A DNA stretch of 64,000 bases, taken from Bradyrhizobium symbiodeficiens (GTDB lineage Bacteria; Pseudomonadota; Alphaproteobacteria; Rhizobiales; Xanthobacteraceae). The notes beneath the pieces were generated by a model, which had not been told where the DNA came from, did no database searches, and worked only from the letters and a program-made list of their open reading frames with translations. The translations under genes and the position numbers were made by a program. The stretch is from the NCBI RefSeq assembly GCF_002266465.3, contig NZ_CP029427.2, positions 4,590,501 to 4,654,500 on the forward strand, in the 5' to 3' direction. Below, one piece after another: positions 42,216-50,805 of the stretch. How positions within the stretch are numbered: position 1 is the first letter of the stretch; every line of letters begins with the position of its first letter.

Positions 42216-42492
42216 TTATCCAGATAGTCGGCGAAACTGTCCCCCGCACGCTGCAGCCTTCTGCCAGAATGCTTCAATGGCGGCAGTAGCCTGTTTCTGG
42301 GACTGCGGGGTCGAACTCCGCATACAGCTCGGTGACGCCTTTGCCGTGGCCGAGCTGGCCTTGCACCTCCCACTTGGGAACGCCCTTCGCGCGCATCCAG
42401 CGGCCTAGAGTGTGGCGCCCAATGGTCGGGCGGCAAGGGTGCATGCTCACCGCCTTACCGTGAAGATTGCCGAGATAAAGCGCATACGTCAA
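42216..42492 (-). pseudogene. integrase C-terminal remnant (frameshifted)
   Basis: The minus-strand frame reads TLGRWMRAKGVPKWEVQGQL then GHGKGVTELYAEFDPA, the C-terminal part of a tyrosine recombinase. A one-base shift then gives QATAAIEAFWQKAAACGGQ and a stop. The upstream catalytic part is absent. It sits directly beside tRNA-Thr, inside the 43-bp direct repeats, so it is the relic of the integrating element. Confidence 0.65.
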
Positions 42493-42683
42493 AAATTATC
42501 GCGCATTTTCTTCCGTCCAATGCGATGGCCGATCGCGCCGAAGACGACCGCAAGGAAGAGCATCACGAAGAACTTGCTCCAATCTGGTCCGTCGAAAACA
42601 AATTTGTTCACGACAAGTGCAAGCATCACGCCGTGGCCAGCAAAGATCAGGCCCTTCCACCGAATCGTCCAGTCGTGGCTCAT
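42489..42683 (-). CDS. small membrane protein inside the tRNA-Thr insertion
   Basis: A 64-residue protein with two hydrophobic segments (GLIFAGHGVMLALVV and FFVMLFLAVVFGAIG) and a basic C-terminus HRIGRKKMRDNF. GGGG lies eight bases upstream of the ATG. It is the only plausible intact gene left between the repeats. Function unknown. Confidence 0.6.
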   Translation of the reverse strand: MSHDWTIRWKGLIFAGHGVMLALVVNKFVFDGPDWSKFFVMLFLAVVFGAIGHRIGRKKMRDNF

Positions 42684-42830
42684 TGCCGTCCCCTTTTGAG
42701 AGTTGGACATCAGTGCCATGAGGCAATCGAGCCATCTGTGAGCAACCGCACTCAAGAGCTTCCCAACGGCTGCCGATGCCGGAGGCGCTAAGCTTGAAAG
42801 CATCACGGTGCACGTACCGCAAAGTGGTTC

Positions 42831-42873
42831 TGTAAACCGAAGGTCGGGGGTTCAATCCCCTCAGCCGGCACCA
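42831..42873 (+). repeat. duplicate of the tRNA-Thr 3' end (att repeat)
   Basis: 43 bases are identical to 42141-42183 of tRNA-Thr, from the anticodon loop to CCA. One mismatch bounds it on the left (T to C). The 5' half of a tRNA is missing, so it is not a second tRNA. Distance between the two copies is exactly 690 bp. Confidence 0.88.
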
Positions 42874-42884
42874 GCAACTGACGC

Positions 42885-43295
42885 TCAGACCTCCGCGCGA
42901 ACGCTGCCTTGCTGGAAGTGTTCGGCACCTTCGATCTCCACCCAGCCATGTTTCGACTGCTCGAACACCGACCTGACCGGCGGTGGAAAATCGGGATCGG
43001 CGATCGCGCCGACGGCAACGCCGATCATCGCGGGCAGATTGTCGGCCTGCCAATAGACCGTCGAGCCGCAGTCGGGACAAAAATAGCTGCGGACCTTGCC
43101 GCCGCTCGCGGCTGTCCGGACGTACGGATTCGGCGTTCCTGAGATCGTCACTGCCTCCACCGGGTAGAACGCACCGACGCCGAACGGCGCGCCGGTTCGT
43201 CGCTGGCAGTCGAGGCAATGACAGGCGACGACGAGCTGCGATGGTCCCGGCAGCGACAGCGAAAGCGCACCGCAGCTGCATCTGGCTTCGATCAT
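42885..43295 (-). CDS. GFA/CENP-V family zinc protein
   Basis: A 136-residue GFA-fold protein. Zinc-binding cysteines: ARCSCGALSL, CHCLDCQRRTGAPF and FCPDCGSTVYW. Such proteins bind glutathione adducts or similar thiols, but formaldehyde activity is often unsupported. ATG 43293-43295 has AAGGA nine bases upstream; the alternative is a TTG three codons earlier. Confidence 0.88.
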   Translation of the reverse strand: MIEARCSCGALSLSLPGPSQLVVACHCLDCQRRTGAPFGVGAFYPVEAVTISGTPNPYVRTAASGGKVRSYFCPDCGSTVYWQADNLPAMIGVAVGAIADPDFPPPVRSVFEQSKHGWVEIEGAEHFQQGSVRAEV

Positions 43296-43407
43296 TGAAT
43301 GCAATCCTTAACGTTCGGGCGTTTCGTTCCGTCCCATTTCAGCATGGCCTCATGCACAACGCCTCGCTCCTCGCTCCGTATCTCAATGGGCTGGATTCGG
43401 AGCATGC

Positions 43408-43665
43408 ATGATTGTTTTAACTGCCGACGAGGATCTCGCCGTCCAAGCCAAGCTCAACTTCAGCCTGGGGGCGCAGGCATACGACACATACCTTCAAGGG
43501 TTTCGTTGCACGGAATTGTCCGGCGGTGTCGTGATTGCCTATGCGCGCAGCGAGTACATGGCGGCCGTCATCAGTGCGGAATATAGCACGCAGATCGCGG
43601 ACGCGGTCGAGAGCGTCGTCGGGCAACCGGCGACGATGGTGCTGGTCCTGCCGTGCCCTCGGTGA
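43408..43665 (+). CDS. small protein resembling DnaA N-terminal domain I
   Basis: An 85-residue protein. The order of features, AKLNFSLGAQAYDTYLQGF, then SGGVVIAYARSEYMAAVI, then YSTQIADAVESVVGQPATM and VLVL, follows the pattern of DnaA domain I (helix, beta pair, helix, beta). No AAA+ or DNA-binding domain follows. GGAGCATGC precedes the ATG. If real it could compete for DnaA partners such as DnaB helicase; this is inference from pattern alone. Confidence 0.55.
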   Translation: MIVLTADEDLAVQAKLNFSLGAQAYDTYLQGFRCTELSGGVVIAYARSEYMAAVISAEYSTQIADAVESVVGQPATMVLVLPCPR

Positions 43666-43671
43666 CGAGCC

Positions 43672-45507
43672 TCACTCCGTCCCGACTTCGAACGCCAGCA
43701 GCACGTTGCCGGCGACGCCGCTCCATTGGCCGTAGCCGGAATTGGTGTAGAGCATGCCGCCGGCGATGACGGGCCCGGGGCCGTCGATCGCGCCGCCATG
43801 GGCGGGGACGCCGTTGACGGCCTTGAAATCCTGCGCTGTGTCGAACTCCCAGAGCAGCTTGCCATCGGCGGTGGCATAGGCGCGCAGGAAACCGCTGACG
43901 CCGCCGGAGAACACCACGCCGGGGATCAGGCTCACCGCCGCCGAGAGCGCGGGGCTGCACTGGCGGCGGTCGCCGCAAGCGACCGGCGGCACTTCCATGG
44001 CGATCTTGCCGGTCGCGAGGTCGAGGCCGAACAGGCCGCCGCCTTGCGTGGAATCGAGTCGCCGCGTGCCGTCACGCATGAAGCGCACGTCGGAGTTGGC
44101 GACATAGATGCGCTCGCCGTCCGCGGCCGAGCCCCATTCGCTGCCGCCGAGCGAACCGCCCTTCCCGATCCGGGTCTGCCACAGGAACTTGCCACCGTCA
44201 TCGGGATCGAGCGCGTGCACGACGCCGGATTTCTGCGCAATGACGAGCATGCGCCTGCCGTCGCGCAAGGTCACCAGGATCGGCGACTGGCCGAAATCAT
44301 GATCGGGTCCGTGATCCTCGGGACAATTGGACTTGTCCGCAGTGAAGCACGCCACGACGAAGGCATCCTTCGGCGTGGCCTGCTGTTTCCAGAGCAACTT
44401 TCCGGTCGCGAGATCGAAAGCGAGGACCGCGTCGGCGGTTGCCGCCGGCGGGTTCGAATATGAATTGCTGGTCGCCACATACACGGCGCCGCGCTTCGCA
44501 TCGATCGTCGGCGCCGACCAGATCGAAGCGCCGGACGGACCGAACAGCTGCGTGCCCCTGGCATTCTTGCCGGTCGGGTGCGGCACTTCCGGAATCGTAT
44601 AGGCCTGCCACACCAGCTTGCCGGTCGCGGCGTCCAGCGCCACCACGCTGCCGCGGAAGGTGCAGCATTCGTAACTGGCCTGCGAGCCGGCGGCTTCCTC
44701 GATCGAGGACACCGGCACGTAGAGCACGCCGGCATGCAGCGTCGGCGCACCGGTGATGCGCGCGGCGGCATGCTCCTCGACCTTCGTCTTCCAGATCAGC
44801 GCGCCGGTCAGCGCATTCACGGCATAGGCGTTGGCGCGCAAATCGCCGAAGAAGATCGCGAACTGGTCGGAGCCTGGAAGTGGCGCAAAGCTGATCGCGG
44901 CGCGCACCGCCGCATCGATCGCCAGCGTCCACAGCGTGCAGCCGCTGCGCGCGTCGAGCGCGTGCACCTTGCGATCGGTGCCGCCGATGAACAGGATTCC
45001 GCCCACGATGGTCGGCGGCGCAAACGACAGCGAGGCGCCGGGGAATGCATAGGCCCATTTCAACCGCAGGCGCGGCACCTGCTCCGCCGTCAGCCCTGCC
45101 ATGTCGGCGGGCTGGTACCGGCTGTTGTTGGTGTCCACGCCCCATCCGTTCCAGCGCGGGCCGTCGAGGGATTGCGGAAAGCCGTTCACCTGCTGCGCGC
45201 AGCGGCCTTCCGCGTCGGCCGCGACGCCGCCAGTCGCGATCTTGCCGGTCACGAAGGACGCGATCGCGCGGCGTTCCGCGTCGCTGCGGTCCTTTGCCAT
45301 CGCCGCCATGCTGCCGGAGGTCAACGCCGCCAGCACATGGTCGAACGACATCGCCTGCATGGCGCCGCGGCCCGGCACGCGGCTCTGCGCATCACCGTCG
45401 TGGCATTGCGCGCAATGCGTCGCATAGAGCGCGGCGCCCTCCTGCTGTGCCAGCGCCGGCACGCTGCACCAGATCGACAACGCGGCCAGGACAGCACGTG
45501 CTCTCAT
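43672..45507 (-). CDS. haem c/PQQ quinoprotein, polyvinyl-alcohol-dehydrogenase-like
   Basis: A 611-residue periplasmic enzyme. The signal peptide (about residues 1-20) is followed by a cytochrome c site CAQCH (32-36). The rest is an eight-bladed beta-propeller with tryptophan-docking repeats such as VHALDARSGCTLWTLAID and VVALDAATGKLVWQAY. An adjacent-Cys pair in YECCTFRGS and SIWSAPTIDAKRGAVYVAT are typical of the polyvinyl alcohol dehydrogenase (cytochrome) group. ATG 45505-45507 has GGAG upstream. The true substrate may be another alcohol. Confidence 0.87.
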   Translation of the reverse strand: MRARAVLAALSIWCSVPALAQQEGAALYATHCAQCHDGDAQSRVPGRGAMQAMSFDHVLAALTSGSMAAMAKDRSDAERRAIASFVTGKIATGGVAADAEGRCAQQVNGFPQSLDGPRWNGWGVDTNNSRYQPADMAGLTAEQVPRLRLKWAYAFPGASLSFAPPTIVGGILFIGGTDRKVHALDARSGCTLWTLAIDAAVRAAISFAPLPGSDQFAIFFGDLRANAYAVNALTGALIWKTKVEEHAAARITGAPTLHAGVLYVPVSSIEEAAGSQASYECCTFRGSVVALDAATGKLVWQAYTIPEVPHPTGKNARGTQLFGPSGASIWSAPTIDAKRGAVYVATSNSYSNPPAATADAVLAFDLATGKLLWKQQATPKDAFVVACFTADKSNCPEDHGPDHDFGQSPILVTLRDGRRMLVIAQKSGVVHALDPDDGGKFLWQTRIGKGGSLGGSEWGSAADGERIYVANSDVRFMRDGTRRLDSTQGGGLFGLDLATGKIAMEVPPVACGDRRQCSPALSAAVSLIPGVVFSGGVSGFLRAYATADGKLLWEFDTAQDFKAVNGVPAHGGAIDGPGPVIAGGMLYTNSGYGQWSGVAGNVLLAFEVGTE

Positions 45508-45600
45508 GGTGGGCTCCGGCATGCGACGGGAGATCTCGGCACAACCTGAAGTCTATCGCCGGGACGATCAGGGACGCAATCGACGTTCCGCCCGCTTCTG

Positions 45601-46314
45601 TCACACATCCGTGGCGGTGCGGACGCGATCCGGCAACTCGTCCAGCCGCCAGAGCCCGAGGCTCTTGTCGCGCCAGCCGCCATCGCCCTCCTCGCAGCGC
45701 TCGTCGATCAATTCGCGCGGCGCCGGCCAGTCGAACGGGGCCTTCGTCATGTTGAGCGCGCGCCAGTCGCCGTCCTCGCAATCACAATTGTCCTCGAATT
45801 CCGGAAACGTCGTGACGAGCAGGAATTGCGCGCCGCTCTGGCGAAACCGGGCAATAGCGCGGGCGATGTTCTGAAAACTCAGATGTACCAGGCAGTCCCG
45901 GCACAGGATCAGATCGGTCCGCGGCAGTGCATCGCGCGTGATATCGGCCACCAGGAAGCGGCCGGCCAGTTCGCCGCGCGCCGCACGCGCGTTGTTGGCC
46001 TCGATCAGCGACGGCACGATGTCGATGCCGATGTAATTTAGCGCGAGCTCGATGCGGCCGATCCAGCCGGCGTCGCCGCAGGGCGCATCGAGCAGCGCGC
46101 GCGCGCCGAGCCGCCGCAGCAGCGAAGGAAGCGCGTCCCGGATCGCGGCAGTGGCAGGGTCCTCCGAGCCGAGGCCGGACACGGAGCCGGCCGCGCCCCA
46201 GAGGTTCGTCCGCTCGATCCGCTCGAACCGCGCCGCGAGATCGAGGCCGGCAAAGCTGTTGCGGTCGGCGACGAAACGTTGGTGGGCGAGCACGGCAGGA
46301 CGATTGGTGATCAT
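45601..46314 (-). CDS. class I SAM-dependent methyltransferase
   Basis: A 237-residue enzyme with the Rossmann motif LLDAPCGDAGWIGRI (about 75-88), acidic post-motif YIGIDIVPSLIEANN and LILCRDCLVHLSF. A Trp/Glu-rich C-terminus is present. The target is not visible. Alternative start positions near 46321 belong to another frame. Confidence 0.85.
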   Translation of the reverse strand: MITNRPAVLAHQRFVADRNSFAGLDLAARFERIERTNLWGAAGSVSGLGSEDPATAAIRDALPSLLRRLGARALLDAPCGDAGWIGRIELALNYIGIDIVPSLIEANNARAARGELAGRFLVADITRDALPRTDLILCRDCLVHLSFQNIARAIARFRQSGAQFLLVTTFPEFEDNCDCEDGDWRALNMTKAPFDWPAPRELIDERCEEGDGGWRDKSLGLWRLDELPDRVRTATDV

Positions 46315-46418
46315 CGGACAAAATCTATGGTCGTAGCTCCGGCGCTACCACGCAATTTACCGCCAATTGACCGTCGCGAACATGCCGGCGAGTGAATCTG
46401 CTCTGCTCATCAGGTCTC

Positions 46419-46529
46419 ATGCGCCGTACCACCGGAAAAGAGACAGCCAGGATCGTCGCCGGCGCAGTGACCGGCATCGTCATGACGGCCATGCTGTTCG
46501 CGTTCGCGCGGCCCGTTGCTGCCGCATGA
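46419..46529 (+). CDS. 36-residue predicted membrane or exported peptide
   Basis: The frame begins MRRTTGKETARIVAGAVTG and contains one hydrophobic stretch IVMTAMLFAFARPVAAA, with AAA at the end like a signal peptide cleavage site. There is only a weak CAGG upstream. Could be a small membrane peptide or chance. Confidence 0.35.
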   Translation: MRRTTGKETARIVAGAVTGIVMTAMLFAFARPVAAA

Positions 46530-46582
46530 GGCGCGGTCAAGACGGGCACGGAACCGAGGCTTGCCTCAGCCGTTGTCGACCC

Positions 46583-46810
46583 ATGCGCATCAGCGAAGAA
46601 AACCGAAATATGTTTCTGCTGGCGTCGGTGACGCTGTGCTGTGGCGCCGTGGCCGGCACATTGACACTGTTTGACCCGATGCTTGGACCGCAGCCCGAAA
46701 GGCTGGTCGCCGAGAGAGCGACGATCGACGCCGCCCGGACGTCGGATCTAACGCCGGTTCGGGTGGTCGGCGCGCCGTTCGAGCCCAACGTCAATCCGCG
46801 CGAGCGATAG
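46583..46810 (+). CDS. small protein with one membrane segment
   Basis: A 75-residue protein, MRISEENRNMFLLASVTL then CCGAVAGTLTLF as a single span, followed by an Arg/Asp/Pro-rich exterior. It lies 53 bp after the 36-residue frame. No known domain. Confidence 0.5.
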   Translation: MRISEENRNMFLLASVTLCCGAVAGTLTLFDPMLGPQPERLVAERATIDAARTSDLTPVRVVGAPFEPNVNPRER

Positions 46811-46813
46811 CGC

Positions 46814-46978
46814 TCACCTCGGCGACGCCTCCGTACCCCTCTCGGGGCGGCCCTGCGCAAGCGCCAATCCCTCTACGAACGCGATCGCCTCCGCCCGCTT
46901 GTCGGGCGGCAGCGACAGGAACGCGCGGATGAGCCTCAGGCCTTCCACTTCGTCCGATCGTTCTGTTCCGGAATCCAT
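46814..46978 (-). CDS. 54-residue helical protein
   Basis: A minus-strand gene with AAGGCGG just before the ATG. The product MDSGTERSDEVEGLRLIRAF continues with LSLPPDKRAEAIAFVEGLAL and is predicted to be a short amphipathic helix pair, like the C-terminal tail of some regulators. It starts three bases after the plus-strand neighbour's stop (convergent). Confidence 0.5.
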   Translation of the reverse strand: MDSGTERSDEVEGLRLIRAFLSLPPDKRAEAIAFVEGLALAQGRPERGTEASPR

Positions 46979-47079
46979 CCGCCTTATGTCGGGCGACCGG
47001 GAAAAATATGCAACCCCCTTGCGAACCTGCTTGATTCGAAGCAGCCGCTTTGCTGGAATGGGGGCTGCTGAGGTGGATC

Positions 47080-47454
47080 ATGACATGGATCAGGGAACGC
47101 GACGCACTGATCGCGCAGACACTGGCCTTCGTCCAATCGGTGACCGGCGGGAAGGATGATGTCCTTCAGCCGGATGGGACAACGGCTGCCACGACCGTCG
47201 CGCTCGAGATCGTTGCCGTGGAGGCTGCCGCTGTCGAGATCGCGCTGACGCAAGCCCCGGTGCCGCCCCCGCCCGCTCCCCTGCCGCCATCGCGCCCGAT
47301 CGGCGATTTCCGCAACGAGATGCAGGCCCGCATCGCCAATTTCCGCAAGCATCAGGAGCGGTTCGAGCGCGAACGCGAGGAATATTGCGCCGAAACCCTG
47401 ACCAGATTGCGTGCCGCCATCCGCGACGCCTCCGGCCCACCGGTCAGAAAGTAG
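47080..47454 (+). CDS. hypothetical protein with Pro-rich linker
   Basis: A 124-residue protein: an N-terminal helix MTWIRERDALIAQTLAFVQS, an Ala/Val-rich segment, a Pro-rich linker (APVPPPPAPLPPSRP at about 70-84) and a charged C-terminal helix RIANFRKHQERFEREREEY. GAGGTGG precedes the ATG. No known family was recognised; soluble and probably dimeric by coiled coil. Confidence 0.65.
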   Translation: MTWIRERDALIAQTLAFVQSVTGGKDDVLQPDGTTAATTVALEIVAVEAAAVEIALTQAPVPPPPAPLPPSRPIGDFRNEMQARIANFRKHQERFEREREEYCAETLTRLRAAIRDASGPPVRK

Positions 47455-47473
47455 GCCGCCCCCCGTCAGGGGC

Positions 47474-47581
47474 TTACAGCCAGGACCACACCAGCCAAAG
47501 ATTGGCCGCGCAGGCGCCGACCAGCGCCAAAGTCAGCGGCAGGAGCATGTGCCCGCAGGAGGTGTTCAGGTCGCTCGTCAT
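47474..47581 (-). CDS. 35-residue small membrane protein
   Basis: The frame MTSDLNTSCGHMLLPLTLAL then VGACAANLWLVWSWL is mostly one hydrophobic helix. There is no clear ribosome-binding site. It sits tail to tail with the previous gene. Confidence 0.35.
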   Translation of the reverse strand: MTSDLNTSCGHMLLPLTLALVGACAANLWLVWSWL

Positions 47582-47754
47582 GGCCGAAAACATCCGCTGA
47601 TTCCGCCAAATGAGTCCCAAGGATTCTTTTTTTCGCGATTCAGGACTCGTTAAGGACTCAAGGGCCCGGCCTTCCGATCACGGCCCCGTGATCGCCCGCC
47701 TACCGGAACCGCCGGCCCATGAGGTCGTTAACGGGCTTTCCTGGAGCGGGAAGA

Positions 47755-48009
47755 ATGCCCTACGCCTTGTTCTGCAACGACGCCCAGATCAGCAAAGCCT
47801 ATCCGAGCGAATCCGACGTCTGGAAACTGGCGCATCGGAGCGGCCTGGTCGTGGATGTCAGCGCCGACGAGGAGCGTCCCGGGTCGCGCCGGGTGCTCGA
47901 CAACGATTACGAGATCAAGCCCTGCCGGGTCGCCGAGGGGGAGGACCCCGCCAGGAACAAGGCCGAGGCCGACCGCCAGTCGAAGATGGAGCTTGAGCTG
48001 AACTCGTGA
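47755..48009 (+). CDS. small hypothetical protein
   Basis: An 84-residue acidic soluble protein beginning MPYALFCNDAQISKAYPSE with a C-terminal charged helix. GGAGCGGGAA precedes the ATG, a strong site. Proteins of this type occur across Bradyrhizobium (general impression). No known function. Confidence 0.7.
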   Translation: MPYALFCNDAQISKAYPSESDVWKLAHRSGLVVDVSADEERPGSRRVLDNDYEIKPCRVAEGEDPARNKAEADRQSKMELELNS

Positions 48010-48036
48010 GGTCTGCCGGCGGAAGCCGCGAAGCGA

Positions 48037-48279
48037 TCAGGGCGTCGCGGCCGCCAGCGAGGCTTGCTCACCCGGCATGGGCACGCAGGCCTTGCGGCGA
48101 TGCAGCCCGCGGATCGCGCCTGTCACCTTCAGCACCTTGCCCGACGGGCAGGACGCATCCTTGACGAAGGCCACCTCATAAGGTGCCAGCATCAGAGGCT
48201 CGGATTTGAGGATTGTCTGTGCAGAGCACGGCAGGCCAGAGAAGCAAGAGAGCAACACTGCCGACACCAAGATACGCAT
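48037..48279 (-). CDS. secreted small protein (DUF6719-like)
   Basis: An 80-residue protein with a signal peptide MRILVSAVLLSCFSGLPCSA. The mature part YEVAFVKDASCPSGKVLKVTG with a final RRKACVPM resembles DUF6719 proteins, with a Cys pair likely to be oxidised. The start at 48277-48279 is preferred over an upstream frame lacking a signal. Confidence 0.7.
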   Translation of the reverse strand: MRILVSAVLLSCFSGLPCSAQTILKSEPLMLAPYEVAFVKDASCPSGKVLKVTGAIRGLHRRKACVPMPGEQASLAAATP

Positions 48280-48343
48280 GTTCGTCGTCCCACCAGCCCG
48301 ATAACTTTCATATAACGCTTTCCGGAGCGCGAGTTCCGTAAGC

Positions 48344-48362
48344 AGCAAAAATTATTTTTGCT
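48344..48362. terminator. AT-rich palindrome
   Basis: AGCAAAAATTATTTTTGCT is a perfect self-complementary 19-mer with a three-base centre. It may act as an upstream element or terminator for the neighbouring minus-strand gene. Confidence 0.4.
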
Positions 48363-48481
48363 TTATCCAAGTCCCATGACGCGCGTGAGAAGGCGCGTGC
48401 CGGAATGTTTTCCTGCAAATGACGCGCCAGATGGTTCACACAAAGGAAAGATCGGGCCGGCAGGCGGGATGCTGACAAACG

Positions 48482-48506
48482 AAAGGCCGGCGGGAAGCCG
48501 GCCTTT
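48482..48506 (-). terminator. terminator of the outer membrane protein gene
   Basis: AAAGGCCGGC, loop GGGAA and GCCGGCCTTT form a 10-bp stem 25 bp past the minus-strand stop, followed on that strand by TTTCGTTT. Confidence 0.75.
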
Positions 48507-48531
48507 GTCAGAGCGTGGTCGCGGTGGAGCG

Positions 48532-49239
48532 TCAATAACGCGAGGCTGCCGGACCGCCCCAGCCGAAGCGGTAGTTCACACCGACCTTGACGGTATGCTC
48601 GTCCTCCCGGCCGCGAACGCCGACGATGTCGGCCGGACCGGAGGTAAAGGTGGTGCTGCCGAAATTATAGTACTGGTACTCGGCCTTGGCCGACCAGCTC
48701 GGCGCGAACATGTATTCGAGGCCGGCGCCGACGGTGTAGCCGTCCTTGCTGTTGCCGGTGGTGGTGAAGCCCTGTGGCACGCCTGCGATGTTGACGCCCA
48801 GGCCGCCATTGCGCCAGGCGTAACCGCCCTTGGCGTAGAGCAGCGCCGGACCCCAGGTGTAGCCGATGCGGCCGGTCACCGACCCGAGCTGGTCGGTGTT
48901 GGAGGTCACCTGCGTGCCCAGCGGGAACGTGACACCGTTGTTGTTGGTCGGCAGCCAGGAATACTGGGCCTCGATGCCCACCACCCAATTGGGCGCGAAC
49001 TGGTAGTCGAAACCGCCCTGCACGCCACCAAGGAAGCGGGCGTCGCTGGACTGAAAGCTGCTGTCGCCGGCAAACGCGCCGCCGACATGGCCGCCGATGT
49101 AGAAACCGGTCCAGTTATAAATCACCTGCGGCGGTGTATAGGCCGGAGCCTTGGTGTAGGTGCGCGCCTGCATGTCCGCAGCTGCGGCTGGCGCTGCCAA
49201 TGCAAGCAGAGCGACTGCACCCAGCAAAATCGATTTCAT
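48532..49239 (-). CDS. outer membrane beta-barrel protein (Omp25/Omp31/RopB-like)
   Basis: A 235-residue outer membrane protein. Signal peptide (about 1-21) then a short linker and the barrel, starting NWTGFYIGGHVGGAF and ending in YRFGWGGPAASRY with the C-terminal aromatic residue needed for assembly. Alternating strands and many Gly/Tyr/Asn are typical of the Rhizobiales Omp25/Omp31 group. The ATG used follows CGGGG; an ATG two codons earlier is possible. Confidence 0.9.
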   Translation of the reverse strand: MKSILLGAVALLALAAPAAAADMQARTYTKAPAYTPPQVIYNWTGFYIGGHVGGAFAGDSSFQSSDARFLGGVQGGFDYQFAPNWVVGIEAQYSWLPTNNNGVTFPLGTQVTSNTDQLGSVTGRIGYTWGPALLYAKGGYAWRNGGLGVNIAGVPQGFTTTGNSKDGYTVGAGLEYMFAPSWSAKAEYQYYNFGSTTFTSGPADIVGVRGREDEHTVKVGVNYRFGWGGPAASRY

Positions 49240-49526
49240 GATCATCCCCGTTCTTTCATCTACGACACTCAGGAAACAACGTGGCGTGAATTGGGTTGCT
49301 TCGCGGCGATGCCGGGAACGTCGATCGTTCGTAACTGTGACGGAGTGGCAACAACGCGATTTTGTTCCGTCAAATTGCCTGCACCGGCTGCTTTTTTCGC
49401 CTGCGCGGAACCTGCCGTAACAATCTGTCGCGCGGTCAAACCGCCCCGTTCAAAGCTCCCCGAAATGTGATCCAACGGCTCCGGCAGCCCTGGGTCTAGC
49501 ACCCCGAGATGAAAGCGGGCTTTGCG

Positions 49527-49961
49527 CTACCGCGTCATCTTTTCGAGTTCCGGAAAGGGTACGTAAACCGCGCCGGCGCAGAGGTCGCTCGTCCGGTCCA
49601 CGACGCGGTCCGCCCGTCCGTTCACGAAGATCACAGCGCGCTCCCGCATGGCCTTGTAGCTGCCGTCGGTCTCGCGCGGGGTGAAGTGGAGACAGCTCAC
49701 GTAGAACTGCCGGCCGCCGACCTCGCGCTGGACCGGCTCGGCCATGCTGGCCTCGCGCACGCCGACCGGGTTGTTCAAATAGGTGCGCATCAGCGCCAGG
49801 ATGTCGCCGCGGAAATTGTCGGGAAACGGCTGCGGCCCTCCGGCTTGCGGTCCACCGATGATGGTCGGACGGTCGCCGTCACTGCCGAAACATGCCGCGA
49901 GCATCAGCGGCAATACCAGGACCGATGCCAAGCTCGCCGCACGTTTCGCCAATCGGCCCAC
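49527..49961 (-). CDS. predicted lipoprotein, function unknown
   Basis: A 144-residue protein with a lipoprotein signal: hydrophobic SLASVLVLPLMLAAC, Cys at about residue 23. The mature part includes FPDNFRGDILALMRTYLNNP and FYVSCLHFTPRETDGSY. GTG 49959-49961 follows GGAG eight bases upstream. No catalytic motif. Likely anchored in the outer membrane. Confidence 0.75.
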   Translation of the reverse strand: MGRLAKRAASLASVLVLPLMLAACFGSDGDRPTIIGGPQAGGPQPFPDNFRGDILALMRTYLNNPVGVREASMAEPVQREVGGRQFYVSCLHFTPRETDGSYKAMRERAVIFVNGRADRVVDRTSDLCAGAVYVPFPELEKMTR

Positions 49962-50155
49962 AGGTCCCGCTCCCGCTCGAACAGACTCGAGGGACGTTCT
50001 AGCCGCAAGGTCGCGCAAAGGGAATTCGGTCCTGCCGGCAGGCCTTGCTGCGCAACGCACCGCGGCCGGTGCCCGCGCTTTCGCACGGACGCCGGCCGGG
50101 CCTGAAGTCCTCACCCGGCGGCGGGCAATGGATGCCGCCGCGTAAGGATCAACCG

Positions 50156-50557
50156 TTAGCTGCGCTTCTCGGTGGACAGCGGCTTGGTCGCGTCAGGCTG
50201 AGCCTTCAGCTTCTTCGCCGACAGATGCTTGCGGTGGTGGCGATGGGTGTGCACGGTCTTGTGCTCGTCGGCGGTGACCGCGGCGTTGGCATTCATCGCC
50301 TTCGACTTGGTGTCGACCTTGGCGTCCGCCTTGACGTCGGCGGGCTTGACGTCGCCAGCCTTCGTGTCGGTCTTGGCATCGATCTTGGCATCGGCCTTGA
50401 TGGCGGCGTCCGGTTTCGCGGCGGTGGTCGAGGCCTTGGTCTGGCTCTGGTCGGCCTTGATCACCGGGGCCGTGGTGGTCTTGCCGGCCTCGGCAGCGAA
50501 GGCCGGGGCTGCGATCACGGAAGCGGCGAGCAAGGCTGCGGAAATGGTCTTCAACAT
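50156..50557 (-). CDS. secreted Ala/Lys/Asp-rich protein
   Basis: A 133-residue protein. The signal peptide is MLKTISAALLAASVIAAPAF. The mature chain is almost entirely Ala, Lys, Asp and Thr with DAKIDAKTDTKAGDVK-type repeats, ending in a His-rich TVHTHRHHRKH segment that could bind metal. Low complexity, so probably disordered in the periplasm. Confidence 0.78.
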   Translation of the reverse strand: MLKTISAALLAASVIAAPAFAAEAGKTTTAPVIKADQSQTKASTTAAKPDAAIKADAKIDAKTDTKAGDVKPADVKADAKVDTKSKAMNANAAVTADEHKTVHTHRHHRKHLSAKKLKAQPDATKPLSTEKRS

Positions 50558-50805
50558 GGCAGGTCTCCTCTTGGAAGGATCTCGAGGCGGCGCCCTCTCG
50601 CCACCCTTCGATCATGGGTGGAGCCTAGGGACGGCGCGGTGAACCCGATCTGAAGCCCCTTGCAGGCTCCCGTTCATCTCGATGACGCGTTTGTCATCCG
50701 TGCCGGGCGAATGGATCGTGCGAAGCGGGAATGTTTTCGGCAGACGGGTGTTCAGGTCTTCGGGCAATCGTGTAGGATCGCCACGTTCCATACGGGAGAA
50801 TTCAG

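Noticed and set aside
42831..42873. A second tRNA-Thr gene
   Set aside because: The sequence matches only the 3' 43 bases; the D-arm and the 5' acceptor strand are absent.
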